A stretch of DNA of 64,000 nucleotides from NCBI RefSeq assembly GCF_963678635.1, contig NC_087062.1, positions 76,748,349-76,812,348 of the forward strand, given 5' to 3'. The stretch is from Symsagittifera roscoffensis. Taxonomy: Eukaryota > Xenacoelomorpha > Acoela > Convolutidae. Shown here one piece after another: positions 1 through 10,228 of this stretch. Under the pieces are notes generated by a model. That model made no database searches and was not told the DNA's origin. It worked only from the letters and a program-made list of their open reading frames with translations. Position 1 is the stretch's first letter. Every line of letters starts with the position of its first letter. Made by a program: the position numbers and the translations under genes.

Positions 1-126
1 ACTTACAATCAGGACAAGAAATAGTTCCTGATTGACAACTTTTGCGGTGTCGAGCTGCATGCGTCCTAACATACCTGTTTCTACAGTCCCAAACTGTACT
101 TTCTCGTTTCTTTTCAGCGACGGTCT
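1..126 (-). pseudogene. N-terminal scrap of element DNA polymerase (zinc-finger part), copy A
   Basis: Read on the minus strand, the frame is open and ends in SGTISCPDCK at the window edge. The plus-strand polymerase block has GNLSCPDCK at 15717-15743, so this is probably the same N-terminal zinc-finger segment. A splice-acceptor-like TTTTTAG precedes the open part (forward 127-133). Its orientation, opposite to the module genes, suggests that the intact element transcribed its polymerase divergently from the structural genes. Only about 40 codons are present. Confidence 0.45.
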
Positions 127-139
127 CTAAAAATGTAAG

Positions 140-1178
140 AGTTATTAAGTCTTAATATCAAGGATTTAGTATTGGGTACATATCAAAATGGGAGATTTAA
201 AATGTCTCAAAAATTGATAGATTATTTATACTGACTTTGAATGGTTGAAAATGATTGAAAACATTTTCAAATAGTAATACAAAAAAAGAGCGAGAGCTTT
301 TAACGTAAAAAATCAGATTGAAAGAAATTTGAATTTCTGCTGCTAAGGGAAAATCATCCGATCAAAATTGAGTTATGTTTTAGTATCACTTTTCGCTCAA
401 AAGATATATCAGGTTTGGAATCAAATTTCCAGAGATTTGCTTTAAAAAACTCATCAACTTTTAGTTATTCTCTCAAATTTACATCAAAATAACTTGACCA
501 TCTACACAAAAACTAGCAATTTTCTTTGATTACATGAGAAACGTTCAACTAATTTGATACAAAAATTTTTTTGGAAATACTACTCGTTTTAATTTTCTTT
601 CTTTAAACTTAAATCGGCAATATTTCCTGTTTTTACAGCAAACAACCCTTGGTCATTTTTTGTTGCGATTGTTGTTGTGTATTTGGAAGATTTAAGTCTT
701 TAAAAGGGTCCTATGATTGGATACGAGAACTAGAACAAAATTGAACTTTTTTGTGATTGGAAACGATAATGTGTAAAATGGAACTTTGTTTTCCTAAAAT
801 GGAACTTTGTTTTCGATTACCTAAAATTACCTTAAATGGAATTTTGTTTTCGATTGGACATGACTTTTATACAAGAATTCCATAAAAGAGAGCTGAAAAC
901 TGACTGGTCGCAACTACAATCCAAATGAGGAAAATCACTTCTGATTGGTTAAACCCACACATTCGAGTTGAAGGTACCCCTCACTCCTAACTAAAAGTCA
1001 TTTTTTTTATCAACAAAATTACCTTCAACTAACTCCTCTCTAGTCTTTAAATACCCTAATTTCAAATTATCTTCTGTTAGCTACTCCCTTTCAGCTCAAA
1101 ATCATTCTAATTTTTTACTTTGTCTTTTTTACTCAACTTATTGCTCAAATTGATCTTCTCAGTGCAAACAGCGACCTC
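140..1178. promoter_or_regulatory. Probable divergent promoter region of copy A
   Basis: This non-coding kilobase lies between the minus-strand polymerase scrap and the plus-strand first ORF. It contains four ATTGG (inverted CCAAT) boxes at 716-720, 756-760, 853-857 and 944-948, a doubled TAAAATGGAACTTTGTTTTC motif near 775-815, and a TATA-like TTTAAATA at 1046-1053, about 125 bases before the first ATG. Positions 714-882 match copy B with a single difference. The promoter role is inferred from position and motifs. Confidence 0.45.
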
Positions 1179-1631
1179 ATGTACTCTTTGGAGATTTCGC
1201 CTAATCTAGCACAATTTCAAGTGCAAGAAACAAACTCTGGAGTTTTTCTGACACGATTGGATATCCCAATCCAAATCTGGGACATGGTGGAAGTGGTGCA
1301 AACAGATTTCGACGAACATCATATGATCCAAGTACCCATCACAGAGAACCAACTTGGAACACTGCAAATGATGGAGGAAGTGTCTGAGCATGTGGGAAAG
1401 AACTACCCCGAGATTTCTTTCTCGAAATTTGTGGCTCAACCAGTCGACGACTTCCCCTTTCTTTAGGAGGAAGCAGGATCAGCCAAAAATCCCATGACAA
1501 TAGATGAAGATGAGGGTTTCTCAGAAACAATGATGCCTCAAAATACCCCTCCACAACAACCACCAGTGATGGAACATCGTTCAGCTCTGCGTTCTGTAGA
1601 GAATCTCCAGAACTTTTCTGCTGCTCATTAG
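1179..1631 (+). pseudogene. First ORF of the module, unknown function, copy A
   Basis: It has a true ATG and would be about 150 codons, with one in-frame TAG at 1464-1466; the same frame then runs on to TAG at 1629-1631. The product is acidic, begins MYSLEISPNL and ends in a proline/serine-rich tail (NTPPQQPPV, SVENLQN). No domain is recognised. The copy B frame at 9776-10228 matches over the whole length, including the tail beyond the TAG, so the TAG is a late mutation. It sits about 125 bases downstream of a TATA-like box. Confidence 0.55.
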
Positions 1632-1739
1632 CTCTTTGATTAAATACTGTTGTAAAAAATTGTTGTTTGGTAATAACTTCGTTCTTTCTAACTAACTGAT
1701 TTCTTCAATTTCATTTTAGCTATGACAATAGATGAGACG

Positions 1740-2075
1740 TTCAGGGTAAATTGTTGAAAAACTATTAAAACTTAATTCAGTGCTCCAAACTTGCACACAT
1801 GTTAAGAAACTTGATTAATTTTGCACACATATTAGGAAAAACACTAGAAAATTCGTACACAAGTAAAAAAAATGATGATTTTTGCATCTTGTCAAGAAAA
1901 ATCAAACACTTTATGCACCTTGTAGACAAAACTGAAATTTTTTCCGCAATTTATTGAAAGAAGTGAATCACTTCTCACATCTTGTCAAAAAAATTGAAAC
2001 ACTTTTTGCAACTTGTTTAAAAAATTTGAAACGTTTTTTGCAGCACCTTGAAAATCAGAAGAAACATTTTATCTT
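1740..2075 (+). repeat. Degenerate short tandem repeats after first ORF, copy A
   Basis: About ten diverged units of roughly 30 bases vary around TTTTTGCACCTTGTCAAAAA, with repeated GCACACAT, GCACCTTGT and GCAACTTGT cores. The start of the same array is present in copy B at 10376-10520, where B's large deletion begins. Confidence 0.5.
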
Positions 2076-3480
2076 GTTTGCGAATTCCTTAGCAACGGTG
2101 AATGTTTTCCTAAGCATATGAGAGAAAATAGATGGATTATAAAAAATTTTGTATCTTTGTATTGAAAAAATGACATGATCACTATTTAAAAATCCATTAC
2201 TATCAATAAAACAGTCAAATAATTTTAACAAATCATGTTCATTTTTTGAGTTTTGTTTTTACGAACTCTTTCAAGAAAAACTGAACCAATAATTTGTGTG
2301 GAAGCTAGTTTCTGGTAAGAACATAAAAGGTGATGTTTAATTTTTTGCGTAACAGTCTTTTCTTCGCAACATTTGGCTTTTTTCTGATCCTTTTTGTTTC
2401 AAATTGAGATGAACAGTACAGTCAAGTTGATTGAAAACTTCGCCAGTAGATAAAATAACATTCGAATAAAATCTGTATTTGTACAGAGTGTAAATACAAT
2501 TGATAATTTGGTATGTGAAATGAAAATTACCCAATCGTTTTGACTTGATCAAAAGAATTGATCAAAAGATAAACCAATCAGAAGTATGTGGACCTTTAAG
2601 TTTTCCAAAGAACAGTAAGAATTGTGGGTAGAGACACAAAAATTATTGGTTGCTCTATAGTCATCGTAAAAATCAATGGAAACGGAAATAAATAAAGATT
2701 TTTGACATGAATCTGATTAAAAGCTGAAAAAAAGGAAGAGCTTGACGCATAGCAGCAGCCATCCCGAACAATGTTTTTGCAGAGAATTGTGGATATAAAT
2801 AGGAACACTAACATCTACACAATTCCATATTTGGAAACTTCACTCAAATTTCCAATTATAATTCTATTTCTTTTTCTGGTTAATTGAATGACTCATATAG
2901 CTGACTTCCATTACAATTAATCTCAAAATCATTTTTCCGATCCGATACCAAAAAAAAACAGAATTTATAGAAAATCGTAGAAAAGAAAATCAATTGAAAA
3001 AAATCAATCTTCACAACATAAAGAGAAAAATATGATGAATTACTCAATAGACTTTCCAAAAATCTTGTATCATTATTGACGAATGCAATGGAGAAATTAA
3101 CTTACAGAAATTGAAAGAAAATCTAAAAAGTTTTGAGACTATAAAGCTAGATTTCAGCCAAATACGAAAAGAAAATATTCAATTTTTTGTACCCGTTTTA
3201 TTTTGGTCCCGGATATTAATTTGAACGAATGGACCAAAAATTTCCTTTAGGAGGTCTAATTGGATACGGAAATTTCTGTATGAATTTTTTTTTTGCAAAC
3301 CCAAAATTTTTAGACTACATGCAATTCTGCATAACTCTGCAGGATCTGTGAAATCTACTACAAAAAAGACTTGGGTATTGTTATGTTGCACCTAGTCTCC
3401 CTAGTTCATGCTTTCTTGGTCATGTGACTGGAATAATTTTCTGTTTATATGTTAAAATAACTGCTTCATCATTATATGCA
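2076..3480. other. No gene recognised (copy A only)
   Basis: This AT-rich stretch has only short, unconvincing frames and is absent from copy B, so no comparison can be made. I see no motif or repeat worth naming. Confidence 0.4.
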
Positions 3481-3488
3481 TTGTTCGA

Positions 3489-4026
3489 TTGCTGATCATT
3501 TTAATCAAAAAAACCCAGAGAAAACGGTTAACGGATCGAGTTTGTTTGCTTTTGGATATTGAAAATATTGAAAACAAAATAGTGAAAGTGTTAGGAGTTT
3601 GCAGAGATGGACAAACTGTAGGATATTCTTTTCTGCCTCCCAAAAACTTTAAACTAACATCCCAATCTTCTTGGTGTACAAAGCATCTTCATGGAATCAG
3701 TTGGAACAGCGGTTACAAAAAATATGCTGAACATGCACAATATTGAAAAACCTAGAAGCAGCAGAAACGGAATTTTTTGCAAAAGGTTACGAGAAATGAC
3801 AGCTTTTTTCAGAATTTTTGGAACAAAAAAGTTTATTAATTTGGATGACTACGCTGGCTCAAAATTTCAGTTTTTGATTTTCAAAGATGAAGAATATTTT
3901 GTACCCATTTTGACATGCAGAAACTTTTCACTGTACAGAAAGAAAATCATTTCCATACAGTACATGGACTCAATCTTTTTTAACAAACTGTATATCATAA
4001 TAAGCTTAAGGTACTACCTTTTTTAA
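3489..4026 (+). pseudogene. Unknown ORF of the module, frameshifted
   Basis: An open frame without ATG (LLLDIENIENKIVKVLGV, then FLPPKNFKLTSQSSWCTKHL) runs to 3746 and is continued in another frame to 4026 (NLDDYAGSKFQFLIFKDEEY). The composition is protein-like, and the position just before the ATPase suggests a conserved element gene, but I recognise no domain. Copy B has lost this region. A role in the virus-like element is inference from position only. Confidence 0.4.
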
Positions 4027-4334
4027 ACTTTAAATGAATGTCATTGTCAACTTTATCTTTCTAGAGTTAAGATGGTAGCTCAATGTTACAAGCCCGTATG
4101 TTTTAGAATTTTTTTTTGATAAAAAAAATCCTGGAAATTGTTTGGACGTACATTTAATATATCTGTTTTAGTTTTTCTGTGCCAAATTTTTGTTATAGTT
4201 ATGATGCTAATATGTGCAGTTGTTCAAATTTTGTTATCCACAACATGTTCACAATGATACTTTGGGTAGCTATCTTATCAAGTACAGTCGCTTGTATTCT
4301 ACCTTCCCCAAAGCTATGAATAATTAAATAACTA

Positions 4335-4848
4335 TCAAAAAAAGATTGTTTTAATTTCCATAGTTGGTCCAAGTGGATCTGGAAAATCTCATCTCATTTT
4401 TGATTGGTTGAAAATTGGTACTTTTCAACCAGCATTTGACAAAAATTTTTTATTTTAATCAACATTATTAACCTCTTTTTAGTCAAATGCAAAGAAAAAA
4501 CCTGAAATATATCCAAGTTGTAGATGTTGAATTGATCGAAAGCCATCCCAATAACTGATTTCTGTATCTCCTTATAATCAATGATTCTTGAGAAGAAATA
4601 TCAAACTCTAAACAGTTCATAAAAATTGCCACTGCTGAAAGACACAGTGGTCTAAACACAATTTACGTCAAACACAATTTGTTTCATCAGAACAAGTTGG
4701 GAAGATATGTAAAATTACACAATACAAACATAGTCTTGTGCAAGTTACCGAGAGATGTTTTACAAATCATTACATTAAGTCACCATCTGTTCCTTATGCT
4801 TATATACTTTTTGATTTAACTTATTAACAGTTGATTCACTTATGTATT
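4335..4848 (+). pseudogene. Packaging ATPase (FtsK/HerA-like) remnant
   Basis: A clear Walker A motif, VGPSGSGKSHLIFDWLKIG, is encoded from 4362. After a garbled stretch, a later open segment at 4616-4806 reads FIKIATAERHSGLNTIYVKH and PRDVLQIITL, followed by SVPYAYILFDLTY before a stop. The order (P-loop, then a basic GLNTIY segment) fits the genome-packaging ATPases of Polinton/adintovirus-type elements, which drive DNA into capsids. Several stops and frame changes make it non-functional. It is deleted from copy B. Confidence 0.65.
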
Positions 4849-4917
4849 GCTCTAATAAAGGCTGAACTCCAACAAAACTTGGTTTACCACTTGGAAAGGA
4901 GACAAAGTTTCTGGACG

Positions 4918-5160
4918 ATGAGCACACCTCTCTTTTCTCCCAATATTTCAAAAGTTTTCCCTAAGACTTCAAAAACAATTCATTCTCAATTGTCCAAAAA
5001 ATTGCATTCAGTTTCTGAGCGAGTGTTTACTAAACCTAATAAGAGGAGAGCTTTGAAATCTTCGGAAAGAAGACGTAGTAAAATATTGATTAGAAAAATC
5101 AGAGTTAACACAAAAAAGAACTCCTCTACACAAAAGAAGAATTATTTTAAGTTGAACTAA
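4918..5160 (+). CDS. Small basic protein ORF of the module
   Basis: Eighty codons run from ATG at 4918 to the stop at 5158-5160. The product is very rich in Lys, Arg and Ser (KPNKRRALKSSERRRSKIL), like a DNA-binding or virion core protein. It follows the ATPase remnant. No domain is recognised, and there is no copy B counterpart to test conservation. It could equally be the tail of a longer broken gene, since the frame is open upstream to 4831. Confidence 0.35.
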   Translation: MSTPLFSPNISKVFPKTSKTIHSQLSKKLHSVSERVFTKPNKRRALKSSERRRSKILIRKIRVNTKKNSSTQKKNYFKLN

Positions 5161-5441
5161 AGGGTTACAACTGATATCTATCATCATCCCTTCTGTCCTT
5201 AAACAATTTACATAGTATGGACTACTTTGTTTTAATTTCGTACTCAGTTTATTGATCACAAAGTACACTTCCAAGAAAAATTTGAACAAAAACAAGAAAA
5301 GAGGAGATTGTACCAAAAAATTTTGATTCTAATTACACTGCTGTAATTGCGAGGTTGAAAACAAAAACAATAAGCACCTTATTGGTTTAATTTTGAAATC
5401 TCCTAGAGTCGAATTTAGAACAAAATCAGACAGGAGTTATA

Positions 5442-5800
5442 ATGAAAAGAAAAGATCCACATTATCCTCAGTGTTCTTACGACATTATTAGAATAGATTC
5501 CCTAATGATTTATACTGATATTATAGAATATAATCTAGTAGGTGATACAAAAACTATTTTACTTTGTTGTATTCCTTTCATTTCAGGAGAAAAAAATGAA
5601 GACATAATATCAAGTAAATGACAGTACATGTAGGATCAATCCTTCGCAATTCTAGAATTTAAAAAAAAAATAATAAAAACTCTTTCCACAGCATAAAAAT
5701 AGAACCAAGGGATACTACAGGTGAAAGAATTCCTTTTGTGTCCATAGGAATTACACGAGTTGTTCACTTGTTTCGCAAGATTTTGGATAATCATTTTTGA
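5442..5800 (+). pseudogene. Conserved module ORF ahead of pX-like gene, copy A
   Basis: It opens at an ATG (5442) with MKRKDPHYPQCSYDIIRIDS and runs 59 codons to TGA. The ancestral reading resumes in another frame at 5687-5800 with IKIEPRDTTGERIPFVSIGI and ends in HLFRKILDNHF before TGA. Copy B (10686-10985) aligns over the same span. The family appears conserved in this type of element, and the C-terminal part looks like a structural (capsid-associated) protein, but I cannot assign it firmly. Confidence 0.45.
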
Positions 5801-5847
5801 TTTATGCTTCATACTAAATGGTTGCTCAGTTCAGCTAATTTTTTTAA

Positions 5848-6246
5848 TTTTGTGGACATGCAAGACGACGTGGAAGAGGTTTTGGTGCTCTTGCACAAAC
5901 TCTTGCGAAAACTGCAGTTCCCTTTATTAAGAACTTTATAGTCGCAGCTGCAAAAAGAATCGGAGCAGATTTTTCTAAAATTTTTCTCCAGAGATTGGAG
6001 AAGTTGTCAGTGGACGAAAAAAAATCAAAACATTTACAAAGAATATTGGAAAAAAAAACAATTCGAAAACAGTTGGGAGGTGGAAAAATAAAACCAAGCG
6101 TAGAACTAGAAGAACCATTTCTCGAAAAAATAGTTCGAAAATCAGTCGTTCTCGCAACGACATTTTGGACAAAAAAAATAAGTATAAATCAAAGTATTCA
6201 TTTTCGGTACAGAGCTTTTACAAATTCTTCTTTGGAGATTTTTTGA
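5848..6246 (+). pseudogene. pX-like basic virion protein, copy A
   Basis: About 130 codons are open between two stops, with no ATG in the right place. The N-terminal part has a basic, glycine-rich stretch, ARRRGRGFGALAQTLAKTA, followed by an amphipathic segment with FIVAAAKRIGADFSKIF. The C-terminal part carries KKTIRKQLGGGKIK. A short protein with a GRGFG start, hydrophobic middle and basic GGGK end, just before the capsid gene, matches the adenovirus pX-like proteins described in Polintons and adintoviruses. Such proteins are thought to act in DNA condensation or membrane interaction. Copy B supports the frame and gives a longer basic tail. Confidence 0.6.
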
Positions 6247-6273
6247 TAAAGTCCCATTTTTGGAAACGTTTAT

Positions 6274-7498
6274 TCATCTTACAAACAAGAAGTGTATCCC
6301 AGTACTTCTCTAGATGAAAGCAGTATTGAGTTTGAGCTTGAGACTGACTGTAATCATTATTTGAACATGCTAGATATCAACAACAGTTTGAAGCTTCAAT
6401 TATTGAAAGGAAGATTGATTGATGTTTTTAAAAAAGGGAAAGCAGAACATAAAGCTAAATAGAGGATGATTCAGATGAGGAACCACAACCTACTTAACTT
6501 ATGTAAACAATCTACTAAATTCTCTGTTTTCCAATGGTGAAGTTTATTTTAACAATACAATGGCTTACAACGCCATTGGATTATATCCTCATAAAGCTCA
6601 AACATTGAACGAATTCAATTCGTCGGCAGTGAATAATAAAGAAAAACTTGCTTATCACGGATTTAGTTTTGAAGCTTAAACGGAATCATTTGATATGTAT
6701 TCGTTCACTGATGGAGCAACTTTTTCAGAATCAGGGATAACATTTTCAATTTATGGCAGGCTTGCCATTGATTTGCTTACTTGTGAAAAAATTATTACTA
6801 TCAAAAACCAAAGTTCGAACTAATTATTTCGAGATAGACCTATTTCTAGATGCTGTCTGATGAATCAAAACTTAAACTGAAAAATGTTTATTGTTAGCTG
6901 TTTACTAGAAACATTTATGTAGCTGAACCTAATCATCAATACTTGCAATGGAATATGGAAAAGGAACCTGCTCATAACAATAACATGGAAATTATAGCAA
7001 GAACTTTTATCAGTTCATCTTGTCAAAACCAGTTTATTCAGGAAAATGTTTTCAATAATGCCCAATCAGAAAAACAGCGGTCGCAATGAATGCAAATTTG
7101 GCTGTTTCGGGATCTTTTTAAGAAAATCTTTTCAACTATCAACAATTTCATTTTCGAGAGCTTAGAATTATTCGGGACTGAAGAGCAATTATTTCATAAG
7201 ATACAACTTCACCTTTTCAGCCCTATATTACAACAATGAAAGCGATGCAGTTCAAAGAAGATTTTCCACCTCTTCCTATGGAAGATTTTCAAAATCACTA
7301 TATTCTAGTTTTCCGCTTGACTTCACTTTAGGATGCAGCTGAACAGTTGCATCATCCATAACTTAGTGGAGAAAGCTTGAGATCGGAAATGCGTTTCCAA
7401 TTTCCCTAGGAGCAGGTAACAGAAGTGATAGTCTTGGGAGAAAGACTATCAAACAATCAATTTGGTAAATTTGGAAAATTTATGGAAAGATTTTTTTT
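6274..7498 (+). pseudogene. Capsid protein of the F54H12.2-like family, copy A
   Basis: Despite stops and frame changes, the family can be followed for about 400 codons: EVYPSTSLDESSIEFELETD, DINNSLKLQLLKGRLIDVFK, EPQPTYLTYVNNLL-type text with frame shifts, TMAYNAIGLYPHKAQTLNEF, ITFSIYGRLAIDLLTCEKII and, near the end, EQVTEVIVLGERLSNNQ. I recognise it as the protein called uncharacterized F54H12.2-like in many animal genomes, regarded as a capsid protein of Polinton-related elements. Whether it corresponds to the major or minor jelly-roll capsid protein I cannot decide here. In-frame stops occur, for example after KAEHKAK. It lies between the pX-like and EGF-like ORFs. Confidence 0.65.
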
Positions 7499-7836
7499 TT
7501 GAATTTCAAGGTTCATATAAAAATATTGTACTTTTTTGAGACTTTTCATCGTTATTGTCTCTGTACTATCTTTTTTTTCAGAGCTAAAAGTCCAGAAAAA
7601 ATAGAGAATGAATTCTGTTCAATTGAAAACCCCAGACATTTCTTCAACCTAGACTGTAAAACAGTGTTCAGTAACCTTTGTCCAGTTCATAAAACTTGTG
7701 TATGGGACTTTGTTGATTCAATTCCTATATGAGTGTAAGTCAATAACCTTTCTTTCTTTATCCTAAAATACATTGTCAAACTATCAATTTCTTTGTTTTT
7801 AGATGTAAATTAGCCTACAATTGCAAAGATGGATAA
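7499..7836 (+). pseudogene. EGF-like cysteine-rich ORF between capsid and protease, copy A
   Basis: A hydrophobic, signal-like start (HIKILYFFETF) is followed by a cysteine-rich part: CKTVFSNLCPVHKTCVWDF and, after a 68-base interruption with GTAAGT at 7735 and TTTTTAG ending at 7802, CKLAYNCKDG. In copy B the full series C-x6-C-x5-C-x10-C-x-C-x5-C can be read across the interruption. That spacing resembles an EGF-like domain. The interruption has canonical intron ends in both copies. In A the last codon before the donor is mutated to a stop. The stop of this ORF overlaps the protease start (ATGGATAA). A secreted EGF-like protein is not part of the usual Polinton core set. Confidence 0.45.
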
Positions 7837-8241
7837 TTTTTCTTTTCTGAAAATTATCAAAAGAATTCTTCAGCTCAGGTTCAAGTACATGGGATCATAC
7901 CCTTCTGATACAGTACCTCAATTAGCAAAATATTCTTTTGCAATTAATAACTCAGCCTCATGCAAGGATAGAGGCAAACACTGGATCATGATTGTTCAAC
8001 TGGATAAAAGTAACTCTTTTGCTGATTCTTTGGGTAAAAAGAGATCAACCTACTCCTTTCTAACAAAAAAATATTGGCGAATGGTTCCTCGAAAGTCAAA
8101 AACACTGATAATTTGTGTGAATTTCACGCAATTTTTTTAGCATTCCTTCTTTTTATTTTCTTCCAGAAGAGTTTGAAGAAAATTCATGATGTGATTGTTT
8201 TGAATTTCATTAAAAAGTTTTATGTAAATATGCATTTTTGA
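7829..8241 (+). pseudogene. Adenain-like cysteine protease, copy A
   Basis: From ATG at 7829 the frame is open for 103 codons: MDNFSFLKIIKRILQL, then GSYPSDTVPQLAKYSFA, DRGKHWIMIVQLD and FADSLGKKRSTYSF. A frameshift near 8095 hides the end; in the next frame DNLCEFHAIFLAF and a tail follow to TGA at 8239-8241. The histidine in KHW, the aspartate in ADSLG and the cysteine in NLCEF are in the order expected for the adenovirus/Polinton maturation protease, which cleaves capsid precursors. It lies last in the module, as expected for a late gene. Confidence 0.65.
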
Positions 8242-8615
8242 TTTGTAAGTATGAATTTACTATACAATGCAGTGATTTGTTTAGTTACTTATATAATTTT
8301 TAGTGAATTGTTTAGTTACCCCTTAATTTAATTTGCAAAAAGCATCTTTGCAACTAAACTTATGGTGAAATACGCAGAGAATGATGATAGAACATGGATG
8401 TTGAAGTCCCACAATTGAAAAAATTAACGATAGAATAGATATATTTGCGAAAATTGTAACCAACTTCTTGTAAATTGTATAATCTTCCAAAAAAATTTAC
8501 GCCGAGAATGATAGAAAAAATTATCAAACAAAATTATCAGACACAAAAAATTTGTGACACTATATCTTTCTCAGTGTAAACTTTTACCGGGGCAGAGCAA
8601 TTGACAAGTTTGGAT
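8242..8615. other. 3' non-coding end of copy A
   Basis: No gene was found. The stretch is well matched by 13110-13494 in copy B, including TTTTACCGGGSCAGAGCAATTGAC-type text close to the unit end, so it belongs to the element and may hold its terminus or polyadenylation signals. Confidence 0.4.
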
Positions 8616-8722
8616 AACTTACAATCAGGACAAGAAATAATCCCTGCATGACAACTTTTGCAGTGTTTCTACAGTCCCACACTGTACTTTCTCGTTTCTA
8701 TTCAGCGACGGCATCTAAACAC
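8616..8722 (-). pseudogene. N-terminal scrap of element DNA polymerase, copy B
   Basis: This is the equivalent of the scrap at the left edge of the window, with about 27 bases deleted and an in-frame stop. The minus strand again ends in ISCPDCK directly at the unit border. That both units start in the same codon region shows they share a border and are not randomly broken. Confidence 0.45.
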
Positions 8723-9775
8723 GGAAGAATTATTAACTCTTAAGGTCAAGGAATTAGTACTGGGTACATATCAAAATGGGAGAATTAAAATGTCCTAAAT
8801 AATTGATAGATTATTTATACTGACTTTGAAGGGTTGAAAATTTTTGAAAAGACTTTCAAATAGTAATACAAAGTAAAGAGCGAGTGGTTGTAACGTAAAA
8901 AAAATCAGATTAAAAGAAATTTTAATTACTGTTGCTTAGGGAAAATCAACCAATCAAAATTGAGTTATGTTTCAGTATCACTGTTCGCTCACAAGATTGA
9001 TAAGGTTTGGAATCAAATTTCCATAGATTTGCTTTGAAATCTTCATCAACTTTTAGTTATTCTCTCAAACTTACATAAAAAACATTGACCATCTATTCAA
9101 AAATCAGCAATTTTTCCTTGACTACGTAAGAAAAGTTCAACGAACTTGGAATTTTTTTTTTGGAATTGCTAATTGATATAACTTTCTTTCTTTTGTCTTA
9201 AATGGGCAATATTTCTTATTTTCACAGCAAACAACCCTTGGTCACTTTTTAATGCCATCGTTTTTGTGTATATGTTTACATAATTGGAATATTTAAGTCC
9301 TTAAAAGGGTTCTCTGATTGGATACGAGAACTAGAACAAAATTGAACTTTTTTGTGATTGGAAACGATAATGTGTAAAATGGAACTTTGTTTTCCTAAAA
9401 TGGAACTTTGTTTTCGATTACCTAAAATTACCTTAAATGGACTTTTGTTTTCGATTGGACATGACTTTTATACAAGAATTCCAAAAAAAAACTGAAATCT
9501 GATTGGTCGCGACTACAATACAAATGAGGAAAATCACTTCTGATTGGTTAAGCCCAAACATTCGAGTTGTAGGTACCCCTCACTCCTAAGTAAAAAACTT
9601 TTTATTTTCAACTAAACCACCCTCAACTACCTCCTCTCTCGGCTTTAAATACCCTAATTTCAACTTACCTTCTGTTAGCTACTCCCTCTCAGCTATAAAT
9701 CATTTTTGTTTTTACTTTGTATTTTTTACTCAACTTATCGCTCAAATTGATTATCTCAGTGCAAACAGCGACCTC
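8723..9775. promoter_or_regulatory. Probable divergent promoter region of copy B
   Basis: This is the counterpart of 140-1178. It keeps the ATTGG boxes and the doubled TAAAATGGAACTTTGTTTTC motif, and it keeps the TTTAAATACCC box near 9645 ahead of the ATG at 9776. Positions 9315-9483 are almost identical to 714-882, while the flanks differ much more. Confidence 0.42.
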
Positions 9776-10228
9776 ATGTACTCTGTGGAGTTTTCGCCTG
9801 CTCTAGCACAGTTTTAAGTGCGAGAAACAGTCTCGAGAGTTTTTCTGGCATGAATGAATATCCCAATCCAAGTCTGGAACATGGTGGAAGTGGTGCCATC
9901 AGATTTCAACGAACATCATATGATCTAAGTACCCATCACAGAGAAACAAATTCGAACAATGCAAATGATGGAGGAAGTTTCTGAGCATGTGAAAATGAAC
10001 TACCCCGAGATTTCTGACATAAGATTTGTGGCTCAACCAGTCGAAGACTTCCTCTTTCTTTGGGAGGAAGCACGATCAGCCGAAAACCCCATCACAACAG
10101 ATGAAGATGAGGGTTTCTCAGAAACAATGACGCCTCAAAACACCCCTCCACACCAACCACCAGCGATGAAACCTCGTTCAGCTCTGCGTTCTGTAGAGAA
10201 TCTCCAGAACTCTTCTGCTGCTCATTAG
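9776..10228 (+). pseudogene. First ORF of the module, unknown function, copy B
   Basis: This is homologous to 1179-1631 and starts at the equivalent ATG. It has two early TAA stops (near 9814 and 9926), but the last 90 codons from MQMMEEVSEHV are open to the TAG at 10226-10228. The tail again contains NTPPHQPPAMKPRSALRSV. The function is unknown. The two copies carry different stops, so each decayed after duplication. Confidence 0.55.

Larger units (their letters stand above)
1..8615 (+). mobile_element. Polinton/adintovirus-like module, copy A
   Basis: This is the longer of two head-to-tail copies of a virus-like gene module. Gene order on the plus strand is: unknown small ORF, unknown ORF, packaging ATPase, basic protein, conserved ORF, pX-like protein, F54H12.2-like capsid protein, EGF-like ORF, adenain-like protease. 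A minus-strand scrap with a CPDC zinc-finger motif sits at its left edge. Packaging ATPase, capsid and adenain-type protease together are the hallmark set of Polinton/Maverick and adintovirus elements. Nearly every reading frame is interrupted, so this is an old, dead copy. The right edge (GGAT at 8612-8615) is the same in copy B, where homology also stops, so the unit has defined ends. No retroviral-type integrase or terminal inverted repeat was found in the unit. Confidence 0.72.
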
